The notes: generated by a model not told the origin, from the letters alone. A stretch of 64,000 nt of DNA from Allobosea lupini (GCF_900109525.1 NZ_FOAN01000010.1:155039-219038), one strand, 5' to 3'. Positions 1-9,252 are shown, counted from the stretch's first letter. A program made the numbers and translations.

Positions 1-381
1 CACCGAGGACCAGGAGGACAGAACCGGCTTCTTGGCGACCTGGCCCTTCATCGTGCGCTTCAGCGCTGCCTCGACGATCTTGAGGTCGAGCGCAACACTC
101 TCGCCGATGCCCTTGACCTCCGTGAGCCGCGAGATGGGCGCGCCGATCACCTCCGCGAAGGAGCCGAAGTGCTGGATCAATTGCTTGGCGAGCGGCTTAA
201 CGTCGCGTTGCGGGATCGAGCGGAAGAGCAGGAGCTCGAGCAGTTCGTAATCGGGCAGTGCGCCGTCGCCGGCGTCGAGGAAGCGCTGGCGCAGGCGGTC
301 GCGATGGCCGAGATGATGCGGCAGGGCATCGTCCGGGGCAGCGGCAAGCGGGGCTGATTTTCCGTTGCCGCTGGTCTTCAT
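1..381 (-). CDS. radC: RadC family protein (UPF0758), N-terminal part only
   Basis: The reading frame starts at an ATG at 381 and runs off the left edge, so only the first 127 codons are visible. They show the helix-hairpin-helix-like N-terminal region of the RadC family: an HRDRLRQRF motif, then DYELLELLLF, then the VKGIGES turn. The metal-dependent JAB/MPN protease-like domain that defines the C-terminal half lies outside the window. The start codon overlaps the map stop codon by four bases (ATGA), so the two genes are co-transcribed and probably translationally coupled. The name implies DNA repair, but the family's role is not settled. Identification is firm for the family. Confidence 0.9.
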   Translation of the reverse strand, partial: MKTSGNGKSAPLAAAPDDALPHHLGHRDRLRQRFLDAGDGALPDYELLELLLFRSIPQRDVKPLAKQLIQHFGSFAEVIGAPISRLTEVKGIGESVALDLKIVEAALKRTMKGQVAKKPVLSSWSSV

Positions 382-1202
382 GGGCGCGGCGCGAGCGGGT
401 TGTCGAGGCCGGCGGGCGAGAGCGTGAAGATCTCGCAGCCCGTATCGGTGACGCCGACCGTATGCTCGAACTGGGCCGAGAGCGAACGATCGCGCGTTAC
501 CGCCGTCCAGCCATCGGAGAGCACCTTCACGCTGGCCTTGCCGAGATTGATCATCGGCTCGATGGTGAAGAGCATGCCGGGCTTGAGCTCGACGCCTTCG
601 CCGGGGCTGCCATAGTGCAGGATGTTCGGCGCGTCGTGGAAGACCTGGCCGAGGCCATGCCCGCAGAAGTCGCGAACCACCGAGCAGCGCTCGCCCTCGG
701 CATAGCGCTGGATGGCGAAGCCGATATCACCGGTGGTCGCCCCCGGGCGCGTGGCGCGGATGCCGCGCAGCAGGCTCTCATAGGTGATTTCGACCAACCG
801 CTCGGCCTTGCGCGGGATATCGCCGACCGCAAACATCCGGCTGGAATCGCCGTGCCAGCCATCGACGATCAGGGTGTAGTCGATGTTGATGATGTCGCCC
901 TCGCGCATCGGCTTGTCGTCGGGGATGCCGTGACAGACGACGTGGTTGACCGAGGTGCAGATCGACTTGGTGTAGCCGCGATAGAACAGTGTCGCCGGGT
1001 AGGCGCCGTTGTCCATGGCGAACTGGAAGGCGAGGTCGTCGAGTCGCTGCGTGGTGACACCCGGCTTGACCTCGCCGGCGAGCATGTCGAGTCCGCGCGC
1101 GGTCAGCTGCCCGGCCTTGCGCATTGCCGCGAAGGCTTCGGGTCCATGCAGCTTGATGGCGGGATCGCGCCGCCCGCGCGAGATCGATTCGTTCAGGGTC
1201 AT
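378..1202 (-). CDS. map: methionine aminopeptidase type I
   Basis: Removes the initiator methionine from nascent cytoplasmic proteins. The 274-residue product has the metal-binding pattern of the pita-bread family: an aspartate pair in the DYTLIVDGWHGD region, a histidine in GHGLGQVFH, a glutamate in FTIEPM and a last glutamate in FEHTVGVT. Length matches type I enzymes. The chosen start is the ATG at 1202 (MTLNES). An in-frame ATG at 1256 would add 18 residues of unlikely sequence, and GGAG lies upstream of the shorter start. It forms an operon with radC downstream, a common arrangement in alphaproteobacteria. Confidence 0.95.
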   Translation of the reverse strand: MTLNESISRGRRDPAIKLHGPEAFAAMRKAGQLTARGLDMLAGEVKPGVTTQRLDDLAFQFAMDNGAYPATLFYRGYTKSICTSVNHVVCHGIPDDKPMREGDIINIDYTLIVDGWHGDSSRMFAVGDIPRKAERLVEITYESLLRGIRATRPGATTGDIGFAIQRYAEGERCSVVRDFCGHGLGQVFHDAPNILHYGSPGEGVELKPGMLFTIEPMINLGKASVKVLSDGWTAVTRDRSLSAQFEHTVGVTDTGCEIFTLSPAGLDNPLAPRP

Positions 1203-1327
1203 TCCGGAAGGCCGCTCCTTGGCTTCCTTATCTATTGGGTTTGGGGTGCGGTGCAAGGCGGATGCGCCGCCGGGATCGCCGACGAAGCCGCTGGCGCCAT
1301 CCGCGCTTGGGGTGTATCAGCCCGCCG

Positions 1328-2179
1328 ATGGCACTCAATGAGATCAGGTCGGTCGAGGACCAGCCTTTCGGCACTTTCGCGCCGCAGGGGCTCATCGCCC
1401 GCATCATCGGCTGGACGCGCTGCGCCTCCGGCTCCTTCCTCGGTCGCAAGCTCGCCTTCGCGCTGCGCCGCCTCGGGCTGAACCGGCTCAAGGGCCAGCC
1501 TGTCGACATCGAGGCCCTCGGTGCGCAGATGCGGCTCTATCCCGAGGGCAATGTCTGCGAGAAGCGTGTGCTGTTCACGCCGCAATATTTCGATGCGCAG
1601 GAGCGCGAGCTCCTGGCCGCGCGCATCCGCGACGGTTTCAGCTTCATCGATGTCGGTGCCAATATCGGCGCCTACTCGCTGTTCGTCGCGGCGCGGGCGG
1701 GGCGGAGCGCGCGCATCCTCGCGGTCGAGCCGCAGCCCGACATCTTCGCGCGGCTGACCTACAACATCGCCCAGAACCCGTTCGGCACGGTCAAGGCGGT
1801 CGCCTGCGCGCTCGCCGACAAGCCGGGCGAGCTGACGCTCTTCCTCGACCCCGCCAACAAGGGCGAATCGAGCGTGCGCATCCTGCGCTCCAGCAATGCG
1901 AACTCGGTCCGCGTGCCGGCGACGACCCTGCTCGCTCTGGTGCAGAGCGAGGGCTATGAGCGGATCGATGCGATCAAGCTCGATGTCGAAGGCGCCGAGG
2001 ACCTGATCCTCGAACCCTTCCTGCACGATGCGCCCGAGGCGCTCTGGCCCGGCTTCATCATCGTCGAGGATTCGCGCGGCCGCTGGCAGGCGGACCTGCC
2101 GGCCCTGCTGGAAAGCAAGGGCTACAGGCTGATCGCCCAGACCCGGCTCAACCTGGTCTACGAGCGCACGACCTCGTGA
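1328..2179 (+). CDS. FkbM family SAM-dependent methyltransferase
   Basis: A 283-residue class I methyltransferase. The SAM-binding motif I is FIDVGANIGAYS, followed about 25 residues later by the acidic AVEPQPD turn, and IKLDVEGAE is the typical FkbM signature. FkbM enzymes O-methylate sugars, polyketides or lipids; nothing local fixes the substrate. The start is placed at ATG 1328 (MALNEIRS), since the longer in-frame extension upstream is arginine-rich and not protein-like. It is transcribed divergently from map with about 125 bp between them. Confidence 0.85.
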   Translation: MALNEIRSVEDQPFGTFAPQGLIARIIGWTRCASGSFLGRKLAFALRRLGLNRLKGQPVDIEALGAQMRLYPEGNVCEKRVLFTPQYFDAQERELLAARIRDGFSFIDVGANIGAYSLFVAARAGRSARILAVEPQPDIFARLTYNIAQNPFGTVKAVACALADKPGELTLFLDPANKGESSVRILRSSNANSVRVPATTLLALVQSEGYERIDAIKLDVEGAEDLILEPFLHDAPEALWPGFIIVEDSRGRWQADLPALLESKGYRLIAQTRLNLVYERTTS

Positions 2180-2305
2180 GCCGCTGCGCCGCGCGCGCAT
2201 GGCCGCTCCGACTGGCGCGGTGCTTGAGCACTTGTGCGCAAGCGGCTTAGCTCGCTGGCGTATCGGGGCACGCATGCGGCGAAATCAAACAGCAAGGAAA
2301 AGCCC

Positions 2306-3070
2306 ATGACGGCAGAGCCATCGCCCGCCTTCCAGCCGGTGATCACCGCCGCGATCCTTGTGATCGGCGACGAGATCCTGTCCGGACGGACCAAGGACAA
2401 GAACATCGGCTACATCGCCGAGTACCTGACCAATATCGGCATCGAGCTGCGCGAGGTCCGGGTCGTGCCCGACCTGACCGACGAGATCGTCTCGGCGCTC
2501 AACGCGCTGCGCTCGCGCTACACCTATGTCTTCACCACCGGCGGCATCGGCCCGACCCATGACGACATCACGGCAGATGCGGTCGCGGCCGCCTTCGGCG
2601 TGCCGATCGATTACGACCAGCGCGCGATCGACATGCTGCTGGAGCGCTTCCCCAAGGATCAACTCAACGAGGCCAGGATGCGGATGACGCGCATTCCGGC
2701 CGGCGCCGACCTGATCGCCAATTCCGTGTCGAAGGCCCCGGGCTTCAAGATCGGCAACGTCCATGTCATGGCCGGCGTGCCGGCGATCATGCAGGCCATG
2801 CTCGACGTCGTCGGACCGACTTTGAAGACCGGTGCCAAGATCCTGTCGGAGACGGTGCAGGCGGGCCTGCGCGAGGGCGATATCGGCACGCCGCTCGCCG
2901 AGATCGCCAAAGCCCATCCCGACTGCTCGATAGGCTCCTACCCGTTCTGGTCGGAAACCGGGCCGGACACCAATATCGTCGTCCGCTCGCGCGATCCGGA
3001 GAAGCTGGCGCTGGCAACGGCAGCCGTGAAGGCGATGGTCGAGGCAGAGCGGTCGCGGCTGCGCCATTAG
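2306..3070 (+). CDS. CinA-like molybdopterin-binding domain protein
   Basis: A 254-residue cytosolic protein with the MoaB/MogA-type fold seen in the N-terminal half of CinA: GDEILSGR near residue 20, TTGGIGPTHDD near residue 80, and MAGVPAIM. The C-terminal PncC (NMN deamidase) domain of full CinA is absent, as is usual for the short alphaproteobacterial paralogues. The start at 2306 has AAGGAAAA just upstream. Full-length CinA has ADP-ribose pyrophosphatase activity in other bacteria, but for this short form no activity can be read from sequence. Confidence 0.85.
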   Translation: MTAEPSPAFQPVITAAILVIGDEILSGRTKDKNIGYIAEYLTNIGIELREVRVVPDLTDEIVSALNALRSRYTYVFTTGGIGPTHDDITADAVAAAFGVPIDYDQRAIDMLLERFPKDQLNEARMRMTRIPAGADLIANSVSKAPGFKIGNVHVMAGVPAIMQAMLDVVGPTLKTGAKILSETVQAGLREGDIGTPLAEIAKAHPDCSIGSYPFWSETGPDTNIVVRSRDPEKLALATAAVKAMVEAERSRLRH

Positions 3071-3517
3071 AGACGTCGCGTGCTGGGCGGAACCATCATT
3101 CCCGCGCGCGTTGCGATGCGGCGGGAGTGACATTGTCGTTCTGACCAAAAGCACTCTGGCTCAGGTCAATTCAACCCAGGCGAGCGAACTTCTCGATGGT
3201 TGTGTCGTATAAAAATACACTTTTTACGAGTATGACGTACTGCTCATGAACGATCGAGTGCCGCGCTACTAGTCCAGCCGGTCAGTATTCCCGGCAGCCA
3301 CCGCCGCGCGTCCTGGATATCGAGGCTTAATCTTCCATACAATCTGCATGTTACTGTCTCATTTGCATACACACGAAAGCTCTTGCCTTGGGAGCCAGCG
3401 CAGGTGCAAGCGTTTTCGTCAGGCTCCAGCGCTGCCGTATCAAGCATTCGCGCTGTCATTATCAGTCCGTAAACGAATTAATTGCATTCTTGACCTGTTC
3501 AAATGGGGGCAAGAGGC
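3071..3517. other. intergenic region upstream of the chemoreceptor
   Basis: About 450 bp without a convincing gene. It is richer in A and T than the flanking genes (for example around 3200-3235 and 3340-3375). An inverted repeat, TCCCGC with GCGGGAG, near 3102-3127 could end the cinA-like transcript. No promoter could be assigned with confidence. Confidence 0.4.
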
Positions 3518-5344
3518 ATGCGGCTCAATCCTTTCAGGAGCGGCGCCTCGCGCCGCGACCTCGCGGCGGAAATGGCGGCGCTGAACCGCTCGACGGCGGT
3601 GATCGGCTTCGCGCTCGATGGTACGATCCTCGACGCCAACGAGAACTTCCTGAAGGCGATGGGCTATACGCTCGATCAGGTACGCGGGCGCCATCACAGC
3701 ATCTTCGTAACCAAGGAAGAAGCCGCAAGCGCCGAATACAAGGACTTCTGGGCGCGGCTGGCGCGCGGCGAATACGAGGCGCGGCAGTTCCTGCGCGTCG
3801 GCGCCGATGGCCGCGAGCTCTGGATCGAAGCGAGCTACAACCCTGTCCTCAACTCCAGCGGCAAGCCGGTCAAGGTCGTCAAGTTCGCGACCGTCATCAC
3901 CGACCAGAAGAACCGGGAAGCCGACATGGGCGGGCAGGTCTCGGCGATCCGCAAGGCGATGGCAGTGATCGAGTTCACGCTCGACGGCCATATCCTCGAC
4001 GCCAACGAGAACTTCCTTGCCGTCACCGGCTATTCGCTCGACGAGATCAAGGGCAAGCATCATTCCATGTTCTGCGACGCGGCTTATCGCAGCTCGGCGG
4101 AATACCGCGCCTTCTGGGAGAAGCTCGGCCGCGGCGAGTATGATTCCGGCCAGTACCAGCGCTTCGGCAGGGGCGGCCGCGAAGTCTGGATCCAGGCGAG
4201 CTACAACCCGATCATGGACGCCAAGGGGCGGCCGCTGAAAGTGGTGAAATACGCCACCGACATCACCGAGCAGAAGGCGGCGCGCCAGCTCGCCAAGGCG
4301 GTGGGCGAGGCGCAGAGCGTGATCGGTCGGGCCAAGGACAAGGACCTGACCCCGCGCATCGAAATGGCCGGCAAGGAGGGCGAGGTCGCCGTCCTCTGCG
4401 GCGGCATCAATGAGCTGATCGAGACGATGGCGCAGATGATCAGCGCCGTCGGCGTGATCTCCGGCAAGGTCGGCGCTGCTGCCGACAAGATGGCGAGCGA
4501 GAGCGTCGAGCTCGCCGAACGGGCCGAATCCCAGGCGTCGAGCCTGCAGGAAACGGCAGCGACGACCGAGGAGCTCGCCGCCTCGATCAAGACCAGCGCC
4601 GGCAATTCGCGCCAGGCGGCGGCGCTCGGTGACGAGGCGAAGACCGTCGCCTCGCGCGGCGGGGCGATCGTCACCGATGCGGTGGCGGCGATGGGCCGGA
4701 TCGAGCAGGCCTCGGCCTCGATCGCCGACATCATCTCGATGATCGACGAGATCTCCTTCCAGACCAACCTGCTCGCTCTCAATGCCGCGGTCGAGGCGGC
4801 GCGGGCCGGCGATGCCGGGCGGGGCTTCGCGGTCGTCGCCTCGGAGGTCAGGGCGCTCGCCGGCCGCTCCAGCGAGTCCGCCAACGGCATCAAGTCGCTG
4901 ATCGCCAATTCCAGCGAGCAGGTCCGCTCCGGTGTCCAGCTGGTCAAGGATGCCGGCCGCACGCTCGACGAGATCGTCGATGCGGCCAACCGGGTCGCCG
5001 GCACCATCGCCGAGATCTCGAGCGCGGCGACCGAGCAGGCCAATGGCGTCGAGGAAATGGCCAAGACCGTCGCCCATATGGACGAGATCACCCAGCGCAA
5101 CTCGCTGATGGCCGACGCCAGCTCGAAGCTGTCGCGCGACCTGCAGGGCGAGACGCAGGCGCTGGCGGCGCTGGTCGGCGCCTTCCGGCTCGGCGGCGGC
5201 GACCAGCCTGCGCGACTGGCCGCGGATCTGCGCTCGGTCCTGCCGGCGATGAAGGCTGCAGCCGCGCCGGGCAAACCCGTGCCGTTCCCGCGTGCCAGGG
5301 TGGCCAATGGTGGCCGGGGCGACGACGGCTGGGCCGAGTTCTAG
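3518..5344 (+). CDS. soluble methyl-accepting chemotaxis protein with two PAS domains
   Basis: A 608-residue cytoplasmic chemoreceptor. Two tandem PAS domains occupy roughly residues 15-130 and 135-255. They are close copies of each other (both contain ILDANENF, an RG-H-HSIF or KGKHHSMF turn, and an ASYNP strand). A HAMP-like linker follows, then a signalling domain with the hairpin tip EISFQTNLLALNAAVEAARA. No transmembrane segment is present, so it should sense an internal cue, possibly through heme or flavin in the PAS domains, and act on CheA/CheW. The layout is like BdlA of Pseudomonas. The start at 3518 is preceded by AGAGG; an ATG five codons upstream lacks a ribosome site. Confidence 0.9.
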   Translation: MRLNPFRSGASRRDLAAEMAALNRSTAVIGFALDGTILDANENFLKAMGYTLDQVRGRHHSIFVTKEEAASAEYKDFWARLARGEYEARQFLRVGADGRELWIEASYNPVLNSSGKPVKVVKFATVITDQKNREADMGGQVSAIRKAMAVIEFTLDGHILDANENFLAVTGYSLDEIKGKHHSMFCDAAYRSSAEYRAFWEKLGRGEYDSGQYQRFGRGGREVWIQASYNPIMDAKGRPLKVVKYATDITEQKAARQLAKAVGEAQSVIGRAKDKDLTPRIEMAGKEGEVAVLCGGINELIETMAQMISAVGVISGKVGAAADKMASESVELAERAESQASSLQETAATTEELAASIKTSAGNSRQAAALGDEAKTVASRGGAIVTDAVAAMGRIEQASASIADIISMIDEISFQTNLLALNAAVEAARAGDAGRGFAVVASEVRALAGRSSESANGIKSLIANSSEQVRSGVQLVKDAGRTLDEIVDAANRVAGTIAEISSAATEQANGVEEMAKTVAHMDEITQRNSLMADASSKLSRDLQGETQALAALVGAFRLGGGDQPARLAADLRSVLPAMKAAAAPGKPVPFPRARVANGGRGDDGWAEF

Positions 5345-5454
5345 GCGATTTAGGAGCTGCGCGGCGGGGATTATCGCTGCACGGCTCTTGCCAGCGCCGG
5401 CCGAATGCGCTTTGCGGAAAGCCTCTTGTTCAGACTGCCGCAGGACCCGCCGCC

Positions 5455-5964
5455 ATGGCTGACGCTTCCGCCAACAAGGCCTTTCCCGTCTCCTGGGACC
5501 AGTTCCACCGTGATGCCCGCGCGCTCGCCTGGCGCCTGTCCGATGCCGGCCCGTTCGAGGCGATGGTCTGCATCACCCGCGGCGGTCTGGTGCCGGCGGC
5601 GATCATCTGCCGCGAGCTCGGCCTGCGCCTGATCGAGACGGTCTGCATCGCTAGCTATCACGACTACAAGAACCAGTCGGAGCTCAAGGTGATGAAGGAG
5701 ATCGCCCCCTCGATCCGCGCCATCGGCGACGGCAAGGGCAAGGGCGTGCTCGTCGTCGACGACCTGACCGACACCGGCAAGACCGCCCGGGTCGTGCGCG
5801 AGATGCTGCCGAACGCGCATTTCGCCACGGTCTACGCCAAGCCGGCCGGCGTGCCGGTGGTCGACACCTTCGTCACCGAGGTCAGCCAGGACACCTGGAT
5901 CTATTTCCCCTGGGACATGGGCCTGGCCTATGTCGAGCCGATCGCCAAGGACCACAAGGGCTGA
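5455..5964 (+). CDS. gpt: xanthine phosphoribosyltransferase
   Basis: Purine salvage enzyme that joins xanthine or guanine to PRPP. The 169-residue product carries the PRPP-binding motif VLVVDDLTDTGKTA near residue 100, an upstream TRGGLVPAA loop, and the C-terminal IYFPWDMG segment typical of the Gpt family. Length matches. It ends just before a palindromic repeat that separates it from the convergent EamA gene. Confidence 0.92.
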   Translation: MADASANKAFPVSWDQFHRDARALAWRLSDAGPFEAMVCITRGGLVPAAIICRELGLRLIETVCIASYHDYKNQSELKVMKEIAPSIRAIGDGKGKGVLVVDDLTDTGKTARVVREMLPNAHFATVYAKPAGVPVVDTFVTEVSQDTWIYFPWDMGLAYVEPIAKDHKG

Positions 5965-5973
5965 GGATATCCT

Positions 5974-6092
5974 CAGCCCTCATCCTGAGGAGCAGCCTTC
6001 AGGCTGCGTCTCGAAGGATGCTTCAGGAGGCTCCGGAACCAGGTCGAGCATCCTTCGAGACGCCGCTGCGCGGCTCCTCAGGATGAGGGCTG
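5974..6092. repeat. dispersed palindromic repeat, family A, copy 1
   Basis: A roughly 120-bp imperfect palindrome. The outer arms read CAGCCCTCATCCTGAGGAGC and its complement, and inner arms pair GCGTCTCGAAGGATG with CATCCTTCGAGACGC. A second copy is at 62941-63059. Both lie between convergent genes (here gpt and the EamA gene), so the transcript would fold into a long hairpin from either side, which suggests a two-way terminator. Confidence 0.85.
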
Positions 6093-6100
6093 CGATTGGT

Positions 6101-7003
6101 TCACGCGCTGCTCGGCGCCCTCAGCGCCACCACCATGCCGGTGACGGCGAGCGCCATGCCGGCGATCTCCAGCGTCGACGCCTGCTCGCCGAGCATGATC
6201 GCGCCCGACAGCGCCGTGACCACCGGCACCAGCGGCAGGAACAGCGCTGCGCGGGCGGCGCCGAGGATCGTGACCGCTTCCGTATAGAGGAAGAGCGCGA
6301 CCGCGCCGACCAGAACGCCCTGATAGAGCGCCTGCAGCGCGATCGCCGGCAGCGGCACCGAGAGCAGGTTGACCGGCTGGACCAGCGCCAGCAGCGGCAG
6401 GAGCGGCACCGAGAGCAGGCAGGTTGCCATGGTGACCTCGACCGCGTCCGCCCCCCAGCGCCGGGCGAGCAGTCCGAACACCGACCAGAGCAGGGCGATC
6501 AGGACAAAGAGCAGGTCGCCGATCCAGGCGCCCTCGCGCGTCGGGGTGTTCGCCATCGCCTCGAAGGAGAAGACCACGATCCCGGCGACGATGATGGCAA
6601 GGCCGATCACCCTGAGCGGGCTGATCCGGTCGCCGAGGACGAAGACGGCGAGCAGCGCGGTCGCGACCGGGATCAGCCCGGGCGAGATCACCGAGGAGTG
6701 CAGCGCCGGGGCGAAATGCGCGCCGCCGACCAGGATCAGGCTGTAGCTCGGGCCGACGATGGCGGTGAGGATCAGCGCCCGCTTCCAGCCGAGCTTGCCG
6801 ACCGGGAAGGGTTTCAGTCGCGCGATGGCGAAGGGCAGCAGCACCAGCGAGGCGGCGAGGAAGCGCAGGATCGTGACGTCGCCGGCCGAGAGCCCGTCGA
6901 CCACCGATTGCCGCGAGACCACCGACTGCACGCCCCAGATCACGGCCGAGAGGATGCCGAAGGCAAAGCCGATGGCGAGGCGGGAGGAGGCGGGATTGGA
7001 CAC
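6101..7003 (-). CDS. EamA/DMT family transporter
   Basis: A 300-residue inner-membrane protein with ten hydrophobic segments in two EamA repeats, each of about 140 residues. The first begins with FGILSAVIWGVQSVVSRQ and the second with LLFVLIALLWSVFGLLARR. Members export metabolites or amino acids; substrate unknown. The start is a GTG at 7003, since no ATG fits the expected N-terminus. It converges on gpt. Confidence 0.88.
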   Translation of the reverse strand: MSNPASSRLAIGFAFGILSAVIWGVQSVVSRQSVVDGLSAGDVTILRFLAASLVLLPFAIARLKPFPVGKLGWKRALILTAIVGPSYSLILVGGAHFAPALHSSVISPGLIPVATALLAVFVLGDRISPLRVIGLAIIVAGIVVFSFEAMANTPTREGAWIGDLLFVLIALLWSVFGLLARRWGADAVEVTMATCLLSVPLLPLLALVQPVNLLSVPLPAIALQALYQGVLVGAVALFLYTEAVTILGAARAALFLPLVPVVTALSGAIMLGEQASTLEIAGMALAVTGMVVALRAPSSA

Positions 7004-7116
7004 TGTTCAAGGCCTTGCGGGAGCAGGGCGGCTTATGGGCTCAAGCGGGAGGTTGCGGCAAGGGTGGGCGCGGCGGGAGGCTCTACGCCGGACGCATGGG
7101 CGGGAATCGCGGGGAA

Positions 7117-7236
7117 CCCTTCTCCCCTCGGGGGAGAAGGTGGCAGCGCGAAGCGCTGACGGATGAGGGAAGGATGGCTCACCCGGTCGAACCGCCCTCA
7201 TCCCCTGCCGGACCTTCTCCCCCGAGGGGAGAAGGG
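7117..7236. repeat. dispersed palindromic repeat, family D
   Basis: The left arm CCTTCTCCCCTCGGGGGAGA is itself palindromic and is matched at the other end by CCTTCTCCCCCGAGGGGAGA. Between them lie GGATGAGGG and CCCTCATCC half-sites. The whole element can fold into a long compound hairpin. It lies between the serine hydrolase stop codon and the EamA start codon. Only one copy is in the window. Confidence 0.75.
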
Positions 7237-7242
7237 AGCCGC

Positions 7243-8313
7243 CTACTCCACCGCCGCGACCAGCCGCTCCAGGAAGCCGTCGATCGCGGCCTTGTCGATC
7301 CAGCGCAGCACGGCGACGAGTTCGTGCTCGGGGTCGATCCAGATCAGGTTGTTGCCCGCTCCCTGCGCGCTGAAGCCGCTCGCCGGCAGCTTGGGGTTGG
7401 CCGCCGGGCCGCGGTTCAGCCACCAGAGGAAGCCGTAATTCGGCAGGGTCGGCGAGGGCACGACCGATTGCGCCAGCCACGCGGGCGGGATCAGTTCGCG
7501 CCCGTCCCAGACGCCGTTCTGCGCGATCAGCTGGCCGAAGCGGGCATGGTCGCGGGCGCTGATGAAGAGGCCGCCGCCCCAATGGCCGCCGCCGGGGACC
7601 GACTGCATGCGCTGCCCGTCGATCTCGACCCACGAGGTCTCGTAGCCCTCCCAGCGCCAGCCTTGCGAGGCGCCGACCTTGTCCATGATGCGCTCGCGCA
7701 GCACGTCGGGAAGCGGCTTGCGGAAGCGGCGCAGCAGCGCGTAGCCGAGCGCGTTCACCCGGACGTCGTTGTATTCGTAGAGGCTGCCGGGCTCGCGCAA
7801 TTCGCGGCGCTGGCCTTTTCGGCTGTTGTCGGCGCCGATGCCGATCTGCCTGAAATGGTCGACCTGGTCGGATTTGCCGAAGATCTCGCCCTGCCATTCG
7901 CTGTTCATGTTGAGCAGATGGCGCCAGGTGATCTTGGCGTTGTGCGGGCTGGAGAAATACGGCCCGTCGACGCTTTTGCCGACCGGCTCGTCGATATCGG
8001 CGATCAGCCCGTCGGCGACGGCAAGGCCGGCCAGCACCGAGAGATAGCTCTTGGCGATCGAGAAGGTCATGTCGGCGCGCTCGACATCGCCCCATTCGGC
8101 CACGACCCTGCCGCCCTTGAGCACGACGCCGGCCGGCCCGCCGCGCGGCTCGACCGGCCCGACGATCTCGGTCCACGGACCCGTCTCGTCCCATTCGCGA
8201 TTCCCGACATAGGCGCCGTCCGGATAGAACATGCTGTGCGGCCAGGGGGAATCATGCGCCTGCGCGAAGTCGACGGCGGCCTGGAGGCGGGCGGGGGAGA
8301 GGGAGCTGGACAA
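7243..8313 (-). CDS. serine hydrolase, class C beta-lactamase/penicillin-binding-like family
   Basis: A 356-residue protein of the beta-lactamase-related serine hydrolase superfamily. The nucleophile motif S-x-x-K is at residues 85-88 (SIAK), the tyrosine motif is YND at about 181, and a late glycine-rich GAGN segment takes the KTG position. There is no signal peptide, which points to a cytoplasmic esterase or amidase and not a secreted lactamase. The true substrate cannot be inferred. Confidence 0.85.
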   Translation of the reverse strand: MSSSLSPARLQAAVDFAQAHDSPWPHSMFYPDGAYVGNREWDETGPWTEIVGPVEPRGGPAGVVLKGGRVVAEWGDVERADMTFSIAKSYLSVLAGLAVADGLIADIDEPVGKSVDGPYFSSPHNAKITWRHLLNMNSEWQGEIFGKSDQVDHFRQIGIGADNSRKGQRRELREPGSLYEYNDVRVNALGYALLRRFRKPLPDVLRERIMDKVGASQGWRWEGYETSWVEIDGQRMQSVPGGGHWGGGLFISARDHARFGQLIAQNGVWDGRELIPPAWLAQSVVPSPTLPNYGFLWWLNRGPAANPKLPASGFSAQGAGNNLIWIDPEHELVAVLRWIDKAAIDGFLERLVAAVE

Positions 8314-8433
8314 GGCGGGGACTCGGGGAGATGAGGGCTAATGAGACAGGCTTAGCATTGGCTCTGGGAGACGTCTTCGCCTGCTGGCGCAGGTCGAACC
8401 TCATAGGGCGGAATAGCAGCTAGCAGTGGAAAT

Positions 8434-9252
8434 TTGGCACTTTGGATGCGTCGGAAACGAAATGAGATTGCAGCTCAACAAGTGCTAATCCATTATCTTT
8501 CTGTTGGGATTAACCTGTTGCGAGAGCATCCTGTGATAGAATACGCAACAAAACATTTTCTCGTAATTTCTGCGATCGCTACGATATTAGGTGCGGCTAT
8601 GGCCGCTTTGTTCGCCTATGGTTATTTAATAGTATTTGGCTCTGGGCTGGTCTGGATATTAGAGTATTCAGATTTATTAAAACTCGCTCTGATTGGAGTG
8701 CTTTTTGTTCTGGCTTATATCTCAATCATAACTGTTTTCGCTCAAGAAATTCCAAAAATAATGAACTATAATAATAAATTACTAAGGAATATTGTCTTGA
8801 TTTTGTTAATATTGGCATTGTTATTAATTTATATTTTGCCGGAATATAAATTATTTATTGATGGCGATGTTTGGATTAAACTTAGAATTATAGCGGTTTC
8901 CTCCTTGATTGTATTCTCAATGATATCACTGCTTATGACTATTGATATTACCAGTAGACTGATCGAAGGTCGGTTTATTGCTTTACAGATGTTTATAAGC
9001 TTTGGCGTTAGTTTTATGCTTGTTGTATTTATTTTTGGGGTTTGCCGAGGTTTGTACGTAAAAACTTCTAAGGAATCTTTTGTTGAAATTTTAGCCAGAG
9101 ATAAAGGCAACGTCGAAACGCTCTATAAGAATAGTAAAATAATCATGATGTTATCGCATCATGCGATATTCCAGACTTCAGATAGCATTATAGTCATTCC
9201 AGCATCTGATGTTGTTCGGATCACGGCGGGAAGCAAAGGGTGGTCGCATTAG
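8434..9252 (+). CDS. AT-rich multi-pass membrane protein of unknown function
   Basis: Not recognised. The gene is strikingly AT-rich beside its neighbours and uses codons such as TTA, ATA and AAA that are rare around it, which signals recent acquisition. The product (272 residues from TTG 8434, or 268 from ATG 8446) has about five hydrophobic helices, near residues 42-75, 80-103, 118-137, 150-170 and 182-206. A soluble tail of about 65 residues follows, with a beta-rich SIIVIPASDVVRI end that may be a small barrel. It could be a membrane anchor for a nucleic-acid or signalling system, but nothing shows this directly. Confidence 0.75.
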   Translation: MALWMRRKRNEIAAQQVLIHYLSVGINLLREHPVIEYATKHFLVISAIATILGAAMAALFAYGYLIVFGSGLVWILEYSDLLKLALIGVLFVLAYISIITVFAQEIPKIMNYNNKLLRNIVLILLILALLLIYILPEYKLFIDGDVWIKLRIIAVSSLIVFSMISLLMTIDITSRLIEGRFIALQMFISFGVSFMLVVFIFGVCRGLYVKTSKESFVEILARDKGNVETLYKNSKIIMMLSHHAIFQTSDSIIVIPASDVVRITAGSKGWSH

